A stretch of DNA of 64,000 nucleotides from Ulvibacter sp047614245 (GTDB lineage Bacteria; Bacteroidota; Bacteroidia; Flavobacteriales; Flavobacteriaceae), in contig JBLHIC010000001.1 of assembly GCA_047614245.1 (NCBI GenBank), positions 1-64,000 on the forward strand. The letters are read 5' to 3'. Below the pieces are notes generated by a model. The model had not been told where the DNA came from. It did no database searches and was given only the letters and a program-made list of their open reading frames with translations. Made by a program: the position numbers and the translations under genes. Numbering within the stretch: position 1 is the stretch's first letter; each line of letters opens with the position of its first letter. Shown one piece after another: positions 16,382 through 24,866 of this stretch.

Positions 16382-18851
16382 GATGATTCAAATGCTTTCT
16401 TTCTAAGAGATACCACTCAAATTTATTTAATTCCCCAAAGACTACATTTATAATTTTCTTATCCGGATTCTCCTTGAAATATAAGAGATATTCTTCTCTC
16501 GCATCTAACAACATCTTTTTAGCGGTGTCCAAATCGGAATGTATTAAGCTCTCAATACCTGACTTTTCAGCCAGTGGGAAATTATGCCCTTTTGGCATTG
16601 GATTAAAGCTATATAAAGAATCGTGTGTCTTTTCTAAATATTTTTCAGGGGTTGCGATTTCAAAATCACCGAACTCACTTGACGCAATTCTATAGGTATA
16701 CTCTAAATGTTCGACCATATGTTGTGCAGTCATTGTACCCCATTCTGCTTTCGATTTTTCAGAGAGTTTATTCAAACATTCCTCAATTTTTTCCGAAGTC
16801 ATTTCTGTAAATACTGTTTGCTTTTTCTGAACCATTGTCAGAATCGTCGCAATAGCTACCAGCTCATCTTCAGTATCAAAAACCTCTACATACCATTTTA
16901 CTATTCCGCTAGGTAAATTCGACCCAGCTTGATCACGATCCACTTTTTGCTTACACGTGAGTCTAACATATACGGTATCATTATGATAAATAGGACGCAA
17001 AAATCTACATTCCTCAAGCCCATAATTTGCTGCTACTGGCCCTTTATTCGGATAAACAAATAATCCTGCTGCAGCAGAAATAATAAAATAGCCATGTGCC
17101 GTACGTTTTTCAAAGATGCTGCCTTCCAGCGAAGTGATATCGGTGTGGGCATAAAAATGATCCCAAGTTATATTTCCGAAGTTAACGATATCGGTATCTG
17201 TAATTGTTCTATTATGTGTCTTCAGTGACATCCCGGGCTGAATGTCTTCCCAATGATAGGCGAAAGGATGTTTTTCCGAAGTTTTATAAGCTGATTTTGG
17301 CTGATAAATCCCCGTAACTTCGGTCAATGTCGATGGAGAACCTTGTATAGCACAACGTTGTAAATAATGCTTGATACCTCGCATGCCTCCCATTTCTTCA
17401 CCTCCACCAGCGCGCCCTGGACCTCCGTGAACCAAGCCTGGAAGTGGAGAACCGTGACCCGTACTTTCCTTCACATTTTCACGGTTTAATATTAGTATTC
17501 TCCCGTGATGTGTGGCAGCGCTCACCGTGTAATTTCTTGCAATCTTATTATCGTTCGTAATAATTGAACTAACAAGAGATCCTTTTCCTAGTTTAGCTAG
17601 TTTTATAGCATCGTCTAATGTCTTGTAAGGCATTATTGTACTAACGGGGCCAAAAGCTTCTATAACGTGGGCAGCTTCATTCTTAAAAGGGTAATCCTCA
17701 CGAAGTAATATTGGTTTTAAAAATGCTCCCTTTTTCGAATCTGCTCCTATTGTTTGTACATCATCTAAACTCCCATAAACGATTTCAGCTGTTTTTGCAA
17801 TTTTACTTACCTGCTCTCTAACAGAATTTCGTTGCTCGTTGCTTACTAAAGAACCCATTCTCACTTCCTTCAATCTCGGGTCACCTATAGTAACCTTATC
17901 AAGTTCTTTTCCCAAAGCCATTTGAACATCTTCAATCAAGCGCTCTGGCACAATAATACGTCGTATTGCGGTACATTTCTGACCACATTTTACCGTCATT
18001 TCTTTTCGAACCTCCTTGATAAAAATAGCAAACTCTTGAGTTCCTGGCACCGCATCCACGCCTAAAATAGAAGCATTTAAGGAGTCTGACTCCATAGTAA
18101 AAGGAACCGATTCTTCTAAAAGCTGTGGGTGACTCTTTATCAATTTCCCAGTACTTGCTGAACCCGTAAAAGTCACCACGTCCTGAGACTGGACTGTATC
18201 TAAGATATTTCTTGCCGTTCCACTTATGAGCTGCAAAGATCCTTCAGGAAGTATTCCTGATGCTATAATTTCTTTCACAACAGCTTCAGTTAAATACGCT
18301 GTTTGTGGTGCTGGTAAAACTACGGCAGGCATTCCTGCCATCCAGTTAACAGCGCACTTTTCAAGCATCCCCCAAACTGGGAAGTTAAATGCATTGATAT
18401 GGACAGCAACCCCTTCTTTAGGAACCATAATATGGTGTGCCATAAAGCGGCCACCACGAGATAAATCGATGGGATCACCTTCAACGTGATACGACTGATT
18501 AGGAAATAATTTCCGGAGAGAAGCGTTGGCAAATAAATTCCCGAAACCACCTTCAATATCTATCCAACTATCGATCTTTGTTGCGCCAGACCTATAACTT
18601 AAATCATAGAAAGCAGCTTTCTTCTTTACAAGATATAAGGCTAAAGATTTGAGCATATTACCCCGCTCTTGAAAAGTCATTTTTCGCAATGTCTCACCCT
18701 TATCGCGACCATATTGAAGAATCGACGGGACATCCAAACCTTCAATTGTTGTACTAGTAAATTGTTCGCCAGTAATTGAATCGTATACAGGTAGGCCTTC
18801 TCCTTTCCCCTCTTCCCATTGGCCTAAAACGTAATGTTGTGTTTTATTCAT
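16353..18851 (-). CDS. paaZ: Oxepin-CoA hydrolase / semialdehyde dehydrogenase PaaZ with extra C-terminal DinB-like domain
   Basis: An 832-residue bifunctional ring-opening enzyme. The aldehyde dehydrogenase domain (about 1-520) has Glu254 in 'FTMESDSLNA' and Cys293 in 'KCGQKCTA'; the MaoC-type hydratase domain (about 525-680) has Asp564 and His569 in 'FGNITWDHFYAHTD'. It hydrolyses oxepin-CoA and oxidises the resulting semialdehyde-CoA. E. coli PaaZ ends near 681; here about 150 more residues follow, with 'MTAQHMVEHLEYTYRIAS' and 'HLNHHFKQFNLLD', resembling DUF1569/DinB-superfamily helical bundles. The extra domain's role is unknown. The stop codon lies inside a 41-bp palindrome. Confidence 0.95.
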   Translation of the reverse strand: MNKTQHYVLGQWEEGKGEGLPVYDSITGEQFTSTTIEGLDVPSILQYGRDKGETLRKMTFQERGNMLKSLALYLVKKKAAFYDLSYRSGATKIDSWIDIEGGFGNLFANASLRKLFPNQSYHVEGDPIDLSRGGRFMAHHIMVPKEGVAVHINAFNFPVWGMLEKCAVNWMAGMPAVVLPAPQTAYLTEAVVKEIIASGILPEGSLQLISGTARNILDTVQSQDVVTFTGSASTGKLIKSHPQLLEESVPFTMESDSLNASILGVDAVPGTQEFAIFIKEVRKEMTVKCGQKCTAIRRIIVPERLIEDVQMALGKELDKVTIGDPRLKEVRMGSLVSNEQRNSVREQVSKIAKTAEIVYGSLDDVQTIGADSKKGAFLKPILLREDYPFKNEAAHVIEAFGPVSTIMPYKTLDDAIKLAKLGKGSLVSSIITNDNKIARNYTVSAATHHGRILILNRENVKESTGHGSPLPGLVHGGPGRAGGGEEMGGMRGIKHYLQRCAIQGSPSTLTEVTGIYQPKSAYKTSEKHPFAYHWEDIQPGMSLKTHNRTITDTDIVNFGNITWDHFYAHTDITSLEGSIFEKRTAHGYFIISAAAGLFVYPNKGPVAANYGLEECRFLRPIYHNDTVYVRLTCKQKVDRDQAGSNLPSGIVKWYVEVFDTEDELVAIATILTMVQKKQTVFTEMTSEKIEECLNKLSEKSKAEWGTMTAQHMVEHLEYTYRIASSEFGDFEIATPEKYLEKTHDSLYSFNPMPKGHNFPLAEKSGIESLIHSDLDTAKKMLLDAREEYLLYFKENPDKKIINVVFGELNKFEWYLLERKHLNHHFKQFNLLD

Positions 18852-18987
18852 AATTATGCTCTTATACTAATGATTTCACCTAGTACTGATATTATCATAA
18901 TAAATATTCAATGTAAAAGTCAAAACTCCAAATTTAAAAGTGGAAATACTTTTTGTTTTAAAATTTTACATTTTAAGGTTTTACATT

Positions 18988-20193
18988 TTACACTCTTTCA
19001 ATTATAGCTGCATAACCTTGCCCAACACCAATACACATGGTAATTAAAGCATATCGCTTTCCTGATTCTTGAAGCTCTAGTGCTGCCGAATATGTAATGC
19101 GAGCACCAGTCACGCCCAATGGATGACCGATAGCGATTGAGCCTCCGTTAGGGTTAATTCTCGGGTCGTCATCCTCTAATCCCCACTCCCGAATACAGGC
19201 CAAGGCTTGTGAAGCAAAAGCTTCATTGAGCTCAATGATATCCATATCCTCCATTTTCAAACCTGCTTTTTGCAAAGCTTTGTTAGATGCCTGAACAGGT
19301 CCGATTCCCATTATTCTTGGCTCAACACCTACCACTGCTGAACTGACAATCCGAGCTAAGGGTTTCAAACCGTATTTTTTTACTGCAACTTCTGAAGCAA
19401 TTATTGTCGCTGATGCACCATCATTTAGTCCTGAAGAATTTCCAGCCGTAACGCTTCCACCTTCTTTCTTAAAGGCACCGCGTAATTTTGCTAACACCTC
19501 TAAAGTAGTACCAGTCTTTATGAACTCATCGTCCTTGAATATAATTGGATCCTTTTTTCTCTGCGGAATTTCGACAGCTACAATCTCTTTCGCGAAACGT
19601 CCATTCTGTTGTGCTTTGGTTGCTTTCATCTGACTCGCATATGCAAAAGCATCTTGATCCTCTCTTGAGATGGTATACTTCTCCACCAAATTTTCGGCAG
19701 TATTTCCCATCCCGTCAGTTCCATATAAGTCTTGCATTTTCGGATTGATAAAGCGCCATCCAAAACTAGAATCGTACATTTTTGAATCATTCCCGAATGC
19801 AGAAGAAGATTTTCCAACTACGTACGGCCCACGAGTCATATTTTCAACACCACCAGAAATAAACACATCCCCATCCCCAGCTTTAATTGCTCTGTTAGCC
19901 TGGATTATGGCAGAAAGTCCGCTACTGCAAAGTCTATTGACTGTTTCACCGGGAACGGTGAAAGGCAGTCCTGCGAGCAAAAGTGACATGCGAGCCACAT
20001 TTCTATTGTCTTCACCGGCTTGATTCGCACATCCCATAATGACATCGTCATAGGCGTCTTTTGGAATATTTGGATTCCGAGCTACTATTTCTTTAATGAC
20101 AATCGCACCTAAATCGTCTGTGCGAACAGCACTTAAAGTACCTTTATAGCTTCCTATAGGTGTTCTAATTCCGTCTATTATATATGCTTCCAT
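18988..20193 (-). CDS. paaJ: Thiolase, 3-oxoadipyl-CoA / 3-oxo-5,6-dehydrosuberyl-CoA type
   Basis: A 401-residue thiolase with the acylated Cys in 'NRLCSSGLSA' (about residue 88), 'GGVENMTRGP', His in 'NPNGGSIAIGHPLGVTGAR' and the proton-shuttle Cys in 'TMCIGVGQG'. Together with neighbouring paa genes it fits the PaaJ role: the two thiolytic steps that yield acetyl-CoA and finally succinyl-CoA plus acetyl-CoA. It lies 136 nt upstream of paaZ on the same strand. Generic acetyl-CoA acyltransferase activity cannot be excluded from sequence alone. Confidence 0.88.
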   Translation of the reverse strand: MEAYIIDGIRTPIGSYKGTLSAVRTDDLGAIVIKEIVARNPNIPKDAYDDVIMGCANQAGEDNRNVARMSLLLAGLPFTVPGETVNRLCSSGLSAIIQANRAIKAGDGDVFISGGVENMTRGPYVVGKSSSAFGNDSKMYDSSFGWRFINPKMQDLYGTDGMGNTAENLVEKYTISREDQDAFAYASQMKATKAQQNGRFAKEIVAVEIPQRKKDPIIFKDDEFIKTGTTLEVLAKLRGAFKKEGGSVTAGNSSGLNDGASATIIASEVAVKKYGLKPLARIVSSAVVGVEPRIMGIGPVQASNKALQKAGLKMEDMDIIELNEAFASQALACIREWGLEDDDPRINPNGGSIAIGHPLGVTGARITYSAALELQESGKRYALITMCIGVGQGYAAIIERV

Positions 20194-20376
20194 ATTAATT
20201 GTTGATTGGAGATTTTTAATCGTCGATTTTTGAATTACTAAATTTCAACACTCCATCATTATTTTATACGATTATTAATTTCTATAAATATTTTCCTTTA
20301 TTCAGAAAAAAGAGTTCAGACAATATCGCTTTTTGAATTCTTAGTTCGCAAATCTGAAATCTACAATCTGCATTCG

Positions 20377-20793
20377 TTAATCCTCCTCCCAGTCCTTATT
20401 AGTTCTATACACTACCCCCTTGAACAGCGCAACAAGTTCATCACCTCTTTTTACTTCTACTATATTAAACCCAACTTTAGTTCGTTGTTCATCCAAGGTT
20501 GCTTCTGCCGTTATATAATCACCTTCGTCCAAAGCGGAGATATGATTGATTGACGTTTCAATAGAAACCGCATACTTCCCTCGGGTATTTGCTGTAAAGC
20601 CAAAAGCAGTGTCTGCTAATGAATAACTTATACCTCCATGTGCCTTCATCATACTATTCAGCATCTCTCTTCGGATTGTCATACCTACTTTGCATCGGCC
20701 TACTTCGCATTCGATAATTTCTATACCCATCCATTGACTAAAGGCGTCTTGGGAAAGCATTTTGTATGGTATCTTGTTTCCTTCTATAGGCAT
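20377..20793 (-). CDS. paaI: PaaI-type hotdog thioesterase
   Basis: A 138-residue hotdog-fold protein. 'MMKAHGGISYSLADTAFGFTANT' contains the catalytic Asp of PaaI enzymes after the HGG turn, and 'VSIETSINHISAL' follows. PaaI hydrolyses ring-hydroxylated phenylacetyl-CoA to rescue CoA from stalled intermediates. The N-terminal 11 residues (MPIEGNKIPYK) before 'MLSQDAFSQWMG' may be real or an early start; both ATGs are in frame. It lies in the paa gene series between the thiolase gene and a degenerate four-helix-bundle gene. Confidence 0.88.
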   Translation of the reverse strand: MPIEGNKIPYKMLSQDAFSQWMGIEIIECEVGRCKVGMTIRREMLNSMMKAHGGISYSLADTAFGFTANTRGKYAVSIETSINHISALDEGDYITAEATLDEQRTKVGFNIVEVKRGDELVALFKGVVYRTNKDWEED

Positions 20794-20806
20794 TTGGTAA
20801 TAGGTA

Positions 20807-21112
20807 TTAGGTATTAGTTTTTCTCTCTAAAATCTTTTTTCTTAATGATGACATCATTTTGGTCATTTCAGATATCATTTTTCTATTCTTTTCGTCTTCT
20901 GAAAAATTAACATATCCTCTTCGCTTTACTTTAGAATTGCAACTAACGCATTCATTTGCACTATATATTGCATGATTAATATGCTTAACAAATTGTGCAT
21001 AAAATCCGTGTTTAGGAAAATCCTTTACCAACTTATCTACTGTCTCACCAAAATCCATTGCTTTTTGATATACTTGTAAATCTTCAAACTTAAAATGATA
21101 CTTACTTATCAT
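20807..21112 (-). CDS. Four-helix-bundle (S23/IVP-like) protein, internally shortened
   Basis: A 101-residue protein. The N-terminus 'YHFKFEDLQVYQKAMDFGETV' and C-terminus 'RKMISEMTKMMSSLRKKI' fit the four-helix-bundle family related to 23S rRNA intervening-sequence proteins (usually about 115-125 residues). The normally conserved second-helix segment of the type 'QxRRAxxSIxxNIAEG' is absent: 'FPKHGFYA' runs directly into 'QFVKHINHAIYSANECVSC'. I infer an in-frame deletion of about 25 residues, so the product may not fold normally. It sits as an outsider within the paa series. Confidence 0.6.
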   Translation of the reverse strand: MISKYHFKFEDLQVYQKAMDFGETVDKLVKDFPKHGFYAQFVKHINHAIYSANECVSCNSKVKRRGYVNFSEDEKNRKMISEMTKMMSSLRKKILERKTNT

Positions 21113-21144
21113 AAAATTTCCTACTAAAACCTCATTCCTAATCC

Positions 21145-22308
21145 CTAATTGTAAAACTCACTATTCTCCTTATTCATTTTCCTAAGTAATGGTGAACAAC
21201 GATACCTATCTTCTCTATATTTATCATACAAAGTATCCATTTGTTGAACGCACCAATTTATTCCTTGTTCATCAGCCCAAGCAAGTAAGCCCTTTGGGTA
21301 ATTCACGCCCTTGGTCATCGCATTATCGATATCTTCTGCGGAAGCCACATTCAAGAAAAGTGCGTCTGCTGCCTCATTAATAAGCATGGCTAGAATTCTA
21401 TTAAAAATACCTTGCTGCGTATCTGCGTTTGTGTCTGGTTCAGGATTTTCACTTCCTTCGGAATAGTTATAATATCCTTTTCCAGATTTTCTCCCCAAAT
21501 ACCCCGCTTCAGAAAAACGTTTTTGGGTTAGCGAAGGTTTGTATCTAGGATCGAAATAAAAAGCCGTAAACACTGTTTCTGTAACCGTATAATTAACATC
21601 ATTTCCAATGAAATCCATAAGTTCAAAAGGACCCATTCTAAATCCGCCTTTGGTCTTCATCGCCGAATCGATCGTCGCAAAATCTGCGATACCTTCTTCG
21701 TATATTCTTAAAGCCTCCCCATAAAAAGGTCGCGCTACTCTATTCACAATAAATCCAGGGGTATCTTTCGCTACCGCAACAACCTTCTTCCAATCTTGAA
21801 TCGTTTTTACCGAAATACTTACTGATTCTTCTGAAGTCTGAATAGCGGGAATTACCTCAACAAACTTCATTAAAGGAGCTGGATTAAAAAAATGTATTCC
21901 GATACATCTATCCGGGTTTTTTAATGATGCTGCTATTGACGCTATAGATAATGAAGAAGTATTTGAGGCTATAATACAATTTTCAGAAACATAGCTTTCT
22001 AATTCCTGAAAAACCTTCTTTTTAATCTCCAAATTTTCAATAATCGCTTCAATCGTTAAATCTGAATCGGCCAAATCTTTCAGCGAATCTACATATTGAA
22101 TATTCGATTGGATTCTATTTTTTTCGTCGGCATCAATTCGCCCTTTCTCGATTAAACGATTCAGAATTTTTTCTAAAGAAGCTTTTGCCTTATCCAAGGC
22201 AGCTTGATTGGTATCATACAATTTTACCAAATAGCCGGAAGTCGCAGCCACCTGTGCTATACCGCTTCCCATGGTTCCAGATCCTATTATTCCTACTTTT
22301 TTTACCAT
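21145..22308 (-). CDS. paaH: 3-hydroxyacyl-CoA dehydrogenase PaaH
   Basis: A 387-residue NAD-dependent dehydrogenase. The Rossmann motif 'GIIGSGTMGSGIAQVAA' is at the N-terminus, 'ASNTSSLSI' and 'GIHFFNPAPLMKFVEV' carry the catalytic Ser/His region, and the C-terminal dimerisation domain includes 'RVARPFYGEALRI' and 'GPFELMDFIGNDVN'. In the pathway it oxidises 3-hydroxyadipyl-CoA to 3-oxoadipyl-CoA. The C-terminus 'YKYREDRYRCSPLLRKM'-like end is typical of paa-associated members. It follows paaG by 48 nt; that gap contains a REP-like palindrome. Confidence 0.92.
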   Translation of the reverse strand: MVKKVGIIGSGTMGSGIAQVAATSGYLVKLYDTNQAALDKAKASLEKILNRLIEKGRIDADEKNRIQSNIQYVDSLKDLADSDLTIEAIIENLEIKKKVFQELESYVSENCIIASNTSSLSIASIAASLKNPDRCIGIHFFNPAPLMKFVEVIPAIQTSEESVSISVKTIQDWKKVVAVAKDTPGFIVNRVARPFYGEALRIYEEGIADFATIDSAMKTKGGFRMGPFELMDFIGNDVNYTVTETVFTAFYFDPRYKPSLTQKRFSEAGYLGRKSGKGYYNYSEGSENPEPDTNADTQQGIFNRILAMLINEAADALFLNVASAEDIDNAMTKGVNYPKGLLAWADEQGINWCVQQMDTLYDKYREDRYRCSPLLRKMNKENSEFYN

Positions 22309-22328
22309 AATTTATCTCCCTCTCTCCA

Positions 22329-22350
22329 ACCCTCTCCCAAAGGAGAGGGT
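22329..22350. repeat. REP-like palindrome between paaG and paaH
   Basis: ACCCTCTCC (22329-22337) pairs with GGAGAGGGT (22342-22350) around a 4-nt loop, with adjacent CTCTC-rich DNA. It belongs to the group of G/A- and C/T-rich palindromes also seen at 24.4-24.9 kb. Confidence 0.7.
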
Positions 22351-22356
22351 GCGGAT

Positions 22357-23142
22357 TTATTTCCCTTTAAAAACCGGTTTCCTTTTTTCAATAAATGCAC
22401 TAACTCCTTCGGCATAATCATCACTTTGGGCAGCTTCTATTTGTAATTTTGATTCCAACTCTAATTGAGCTGTTAAATCATTTGTAAGTGATTGATTCAA
22501 TAATCGTTTGGTCAGTCCCAAGGCTTTCGTTGGCATTTTTGAAAGCTTATCGGCGAGTGCAAATACTTCTGCATTAAAATCTTCAGCAGAATACATTTTA
22601 TAAATCATACCTATTTTTTCAGCGTCCTCAGCCAACACCTTTTCTCCTAACATCATAAGTGCAGATGCCCTCTGTAATCCAATGAGCCTAGGTAAAAAGA
22701 AGGTTCCCGCACTATCCGGAATTAACCCTATTTTACTAAATGCCTGTATAAAACTAGCTCTTTCAGAAGCAACGACAATATCACAAGCCAAAGCTATATT
22801 TGCACCCGCACCGGCAGCAACACCATTAACAGCAGCTATGATTGGTTTTTCAATACTACGGATTCTAGTAATTATTGGATTGTAATGTTCTTCAAGAATT
22901 TTTTTAAAACCTGGATTCATCTCCGGAGTAGTGACTTCCTTTAAATCCTGACCCGCGCAAAAGGCTTTTCCGTTACCTGTAATTACAATGGCTCTAACAT
23001 TCGGATTAGCATCACAGGCATCTAATTCATTTTGTAAACGCAATGCCATTTCACGATTAAAGCTATTGAATACATCTGGCCTGTTAAGAGTTAGCCATGC
23101 CGTATTATTTTCAATTTTTAGTTCAATTGAATTGTTGCTCAT
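22357..23142 (-). CDS. paaG: 1,2-epoxyphenylacetyl-CoA isomerase PaaG
   Basis: A 261-residue crotonase-fold enzyme that isomerises ring-1,2-epoxyphenylacetyl-CoA to oxepin-CoA. It follows E. coli PaaG closely in 'YNPIITRIRSIEKPIIAAVNG', 'GLIPDSAGTFFLPRL', 'SDDYAEGVSAFIEKRKP' and the 'CAGQDLKEV' oxyanion segment. The Asp in 'GLIPDSAG' is the position of the catalytic Asp, and the second Glu of hydratases is absent, as expected for PaaG. It lies between paaD and paaH in the operon. Confidence 0.92.
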   Translation of the reverse strand: MSNNSIELKIENNTAWLTLNRPDVFNSFNREMALRLQNELDACDANPNVRAIVITGNGKAFCAGQDLKEVTTPEMNPGFKKILEEHYNPIITRIRSIEKPIIAAVNGVAAGAGANIALACDIVVASERASFIQAFSKIGLIPDSAGTFFLPRLIGLQRASALMMLGEKVLAEDAEKIGMIYKMYSAEDFNAEVFALADKLSKMPTKALGLTKRLLNQSLTNDLTAQLELESKLQIEAAQSDDYAEGVSAFIEKRKPVFKGK

Positions 23143-23166
23143 ACCTTGATTTTATATTCTATTAAA

Positions 23167-23667
23167 TTACTTCAAACATTTGAAGTAATCAAATGGTTCC
23201 AGACAATCATAACATTTAAACAATGCTTTGCAAGCTGTTGAACCAAACTGACTCACCAAGTGGGTATTTCTACTTCCACAATTTGTGCATTTCACAATCT
23301 TAGCATTGCCTAACAATGCATCCTTATCTGCTGTTTCATCCAGCGGTGACGCGATACCATATTCCTCCATCTTTCGCTTTCCACCTTCACTTATCCAATC
23401 GGTTGTCCACGCAGGAGCCAGAACCAATTGCACTTTTGTTGTCATTCCTATTTTAGCAAATGCAGCCTCTAAATCGTCTCCAATTACATCCATAGCCGGG
23501 CAACCTGAATAGGTTGGCGTTAACTTTATATTTACTAATCCGTTTTCTTCAACTGCCTCACGGATTACACCCAAATCTAAGACCGTTAAAACAGGAATTT
23601 CAGGATCTGAAACCGTTTCCAGTATAGGTACTAAGTGTTCTTCGATATTTGCTAAAGCAGCCTTCAT
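23167..23667 (-). CDS. paaD: Phenylacetyl-CoA epoxidase assembly protein PaaD
   Basis: A 166-residue protein with an N-terminal MIP18/DUF59-like domain ('ETVSDPEIPVLTVLDLGVI', 'LTPTYSGCPAMDVIGDD') and a C-terminal zinc-ribbon-like part with Cys pairs 'VKCTNCGS' and 'KCYDCLEPF'. PaaD is thought to aid maturation of the di-iron epoxidase (PaaABCE). It lies 6 nt after the end of paaC and precedes paaG, the usual order in paa operons. Confidence 0.93.
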   Translation of the reverse strand: MKAALANIEEHLVPILETVSDPEIPVLTVLDLGVIREAVEENGLVNIKLTPTYSGCPAMDVIGDDLEAAFAKIGMTTKVQLVLAPAWTTDWISEGGKRKMEEYGIASPLDETADKDALLGNAKIVKCTNCGSRNTHLVSQFGSTACKALFKCYDCLEPFDYFKCLK

Positions 23668-23673
23668 AAGATT

Positions 23674-24486
23674 TTACCATTTCATGTTTGGATACGTGCG
23701 TTGCATATATTGCAAATCACTTAAAATATAACCCATATGCTCGGTATGAATCCCTTCTTTCCCACCTTTCTGAAAATATTTTCCCTCCGGAACCTTGAGC
23801 TCTGCTTCAATTAGAACTTCAGAAACTTTGGCGTAATACAACTCTTTTACCTTTGGAACATCTACTCCTACTCCTTCAGAAATCATTGCCATATCAGATT
23901 CTGAAACATGAAACATTTCATCTGTATATTTCCATAAGTCGTCAATAGCTTCTTGCATTTTTAAGTTACTCTCCTCTGTTCCATCTCCAAGACGCTTTAC
24001 CCAATCGGAAGAAAAACGAACGTGGTAACTCACCTCTTTTATTCCTTTCTTTGCTATAGCCGCCAAGTTTTCATCCTTACTGAATTGCAATTTCTCCATC
24101 AATAACAGATGATATACATCAAACAAAAACTGACGCGCAATGACGTACCCGAAATGAGTATTCGGCTGCTCAACTAAAAGAACACTTCTATACTCCCTTT
24201 CAATTCTAATAAATGCAACATCATCTTCTGTTTTATTATCTCCAGCCAAGAGTGCCGCATATTGAAAATAGCTTCTGGTTTGCCCCAGCAAATCGAGAGA
24301 AATGTTGGTCAGCGCGATATCTGTCTCTAGATTTGGACCGTGCCCGCAGAGCTCGCCTAAGCGTTGCCCTAGAATTAGGGAATTGTCCGCTATGCTGAGG
24401 ATGTAGTTGTATAATGACCCTCTCTGACCGTTGGGCATCTCTCTCAAAGGGAGAGAATTCTCATCTTTTTTATTTATAATGCTCAT
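23674..24486 (-). CDS. paaC: Phenylacetyl-CoA epoxidase structural subunit PaaC
   Basis: A 270-residue ferritin-like helical subunit that pairs with PaaA in the phenylacetyl-CoA epoxidase. The conserved part begins 'YILSIADNSLILGQRLGELCGHGP' and continues 'DIALTNISLDLLGQTRSYFQYAA' and 'HVRFSSDWVKRLGDGTEES'. About 25 residues precede this core, including 'SLPLREMPNGQRGS'. That segment is encoded by a REP-like palindromic repeat (24415-24462) and has no counterpart in E. coli PaaC, so it appears to be repeat-derived. The ATG at 24486 is the start compatible with the spacing to paaB. Confidence 0.93.
   Translation of the reverse strand: MSIINKKDENSLPLREMPNGQRGSLYNYILSIADNSLILGQRLGELCGHGPNLETDIALTNISLDLLGQTRSYFQYAALLAGDNKTEDDVAFIRIEREYRSVLLVEQPNTHFGYVIARQFLFDVYHLLLMEKLQFSKDENLAAIAKKGIKEVSYHVRFSSDWVKRLGDGTEESNLKMQEAIDDLWKYTDEMFHVSESDMAMISEGVGVDVPKVKELYYAKVSEVLIEAELKVPEGKYFQKGGKEGIHTEHMGYILSDLQYMQRTYPNMKW
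24415..24462. repeat. REP-like palindromic repeat inside the 5' end of paaC
   Basis: The stretch holds GACCCTCTCTGACC, GTTGGGCATCTCTCTC and AAAGGGAGAGAATTCTC in series. It resembles the common intergenic element of the form CCCTCTCTGTCC…GGACATCTC…AAAGGGAGAG. Here it is translated in frame as part of PaaC. Confidence 0.6.
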
Positions 24487-24500
24487 ATACTTTATTTTCT

Positions 24501-24524
24501 TCCTCTCTTTGGGCTGAGGGGATT
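24501..24524. repeat. Short REP-like fragment between paaB and paaC
   Basis: TCCTCTCTTTGGGCTGAGGG is similar in composition and arms (CCTCTCT…CTGAGGGG) to the other palindromic repeats in this operon. It is imperfect. Confidence 0.45.
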
Positions 24525-24812
24525 TTACATATGTTTAAGCTCATCTGGTAATTTATAAAACGTTGGATGCCGGTAGATCTTATCTTGAGCCGGCTCGAAT
24601 AATTCGCCATTGTTTTCTGGGTTCGATGCTGTAATATGCTTGCTCTCTACTACCCAGATACTAACACCTTCGTTGCGACGTGTATAAACGTCTCTGGCAT
24701 TTTCCAATGCCATTTCGGCATCTGTAGCATGCAGACTTCCAAAATGCCTATGCTCTAAACCATTTTTGCTTCGAACAAATATTTCCCATAAGGGCCAATT
24801 TTTTTTTGACAT
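24525..24812 (-). CDS. paaB: Phenylacetyl-CoA epoxidase subunit PaaB
   Basis: A 95-residue protein starting MSKKNWPLWEIFVRSKNGLE, the same length as E. coli PaaB. The conserved 'EHRHFGSLHATDAEMALENARDVYTRR' and 'GVSIWVVESKHI' segments are present. PaaB bridges PaaAC dimers in the epoxidase. An upstream in-frame ATG would add 15 residues (MKGARGMFSSLKLNI), but these come from a REP-like repeat region and are not part of the family, so I use ATG 24812. Confidence 0.95.
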   Translation of the reverse strand: MSKKNWPLWEIFVRSKNGLEHRHFGSLHATDAEMALENARDVYTRRNEGVSIWVVESKHITASNPENNGELFEPAQDKIYRHPTFYKLPDELKHM

Positions 24813-24838
24813 AATATTAAGTTTTAAAGAGGAAAACA

Positions 24839-24866
24839 TCCCTCTAGCCCCCTTCAAAGGAGGGAA
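24839..24866. repeat. REP-like palindrome between paaA and paaB
   Basis: TCCCTCTAGCCCCC, TTC and AAAGGAGGGAA form an imperfect hairpin of the kind found between flavobacterial genes (CCCTCTAGCCCCC…AAAGGGGG). Confidence 0.65.

Noticed and set aside
24525..24857. Longer PaaB with 15 extra N-terminal residues
   Set aside because: The extra residues come from a REP-like repeat and PaaB proteins are 95 residues from the internal ATG.
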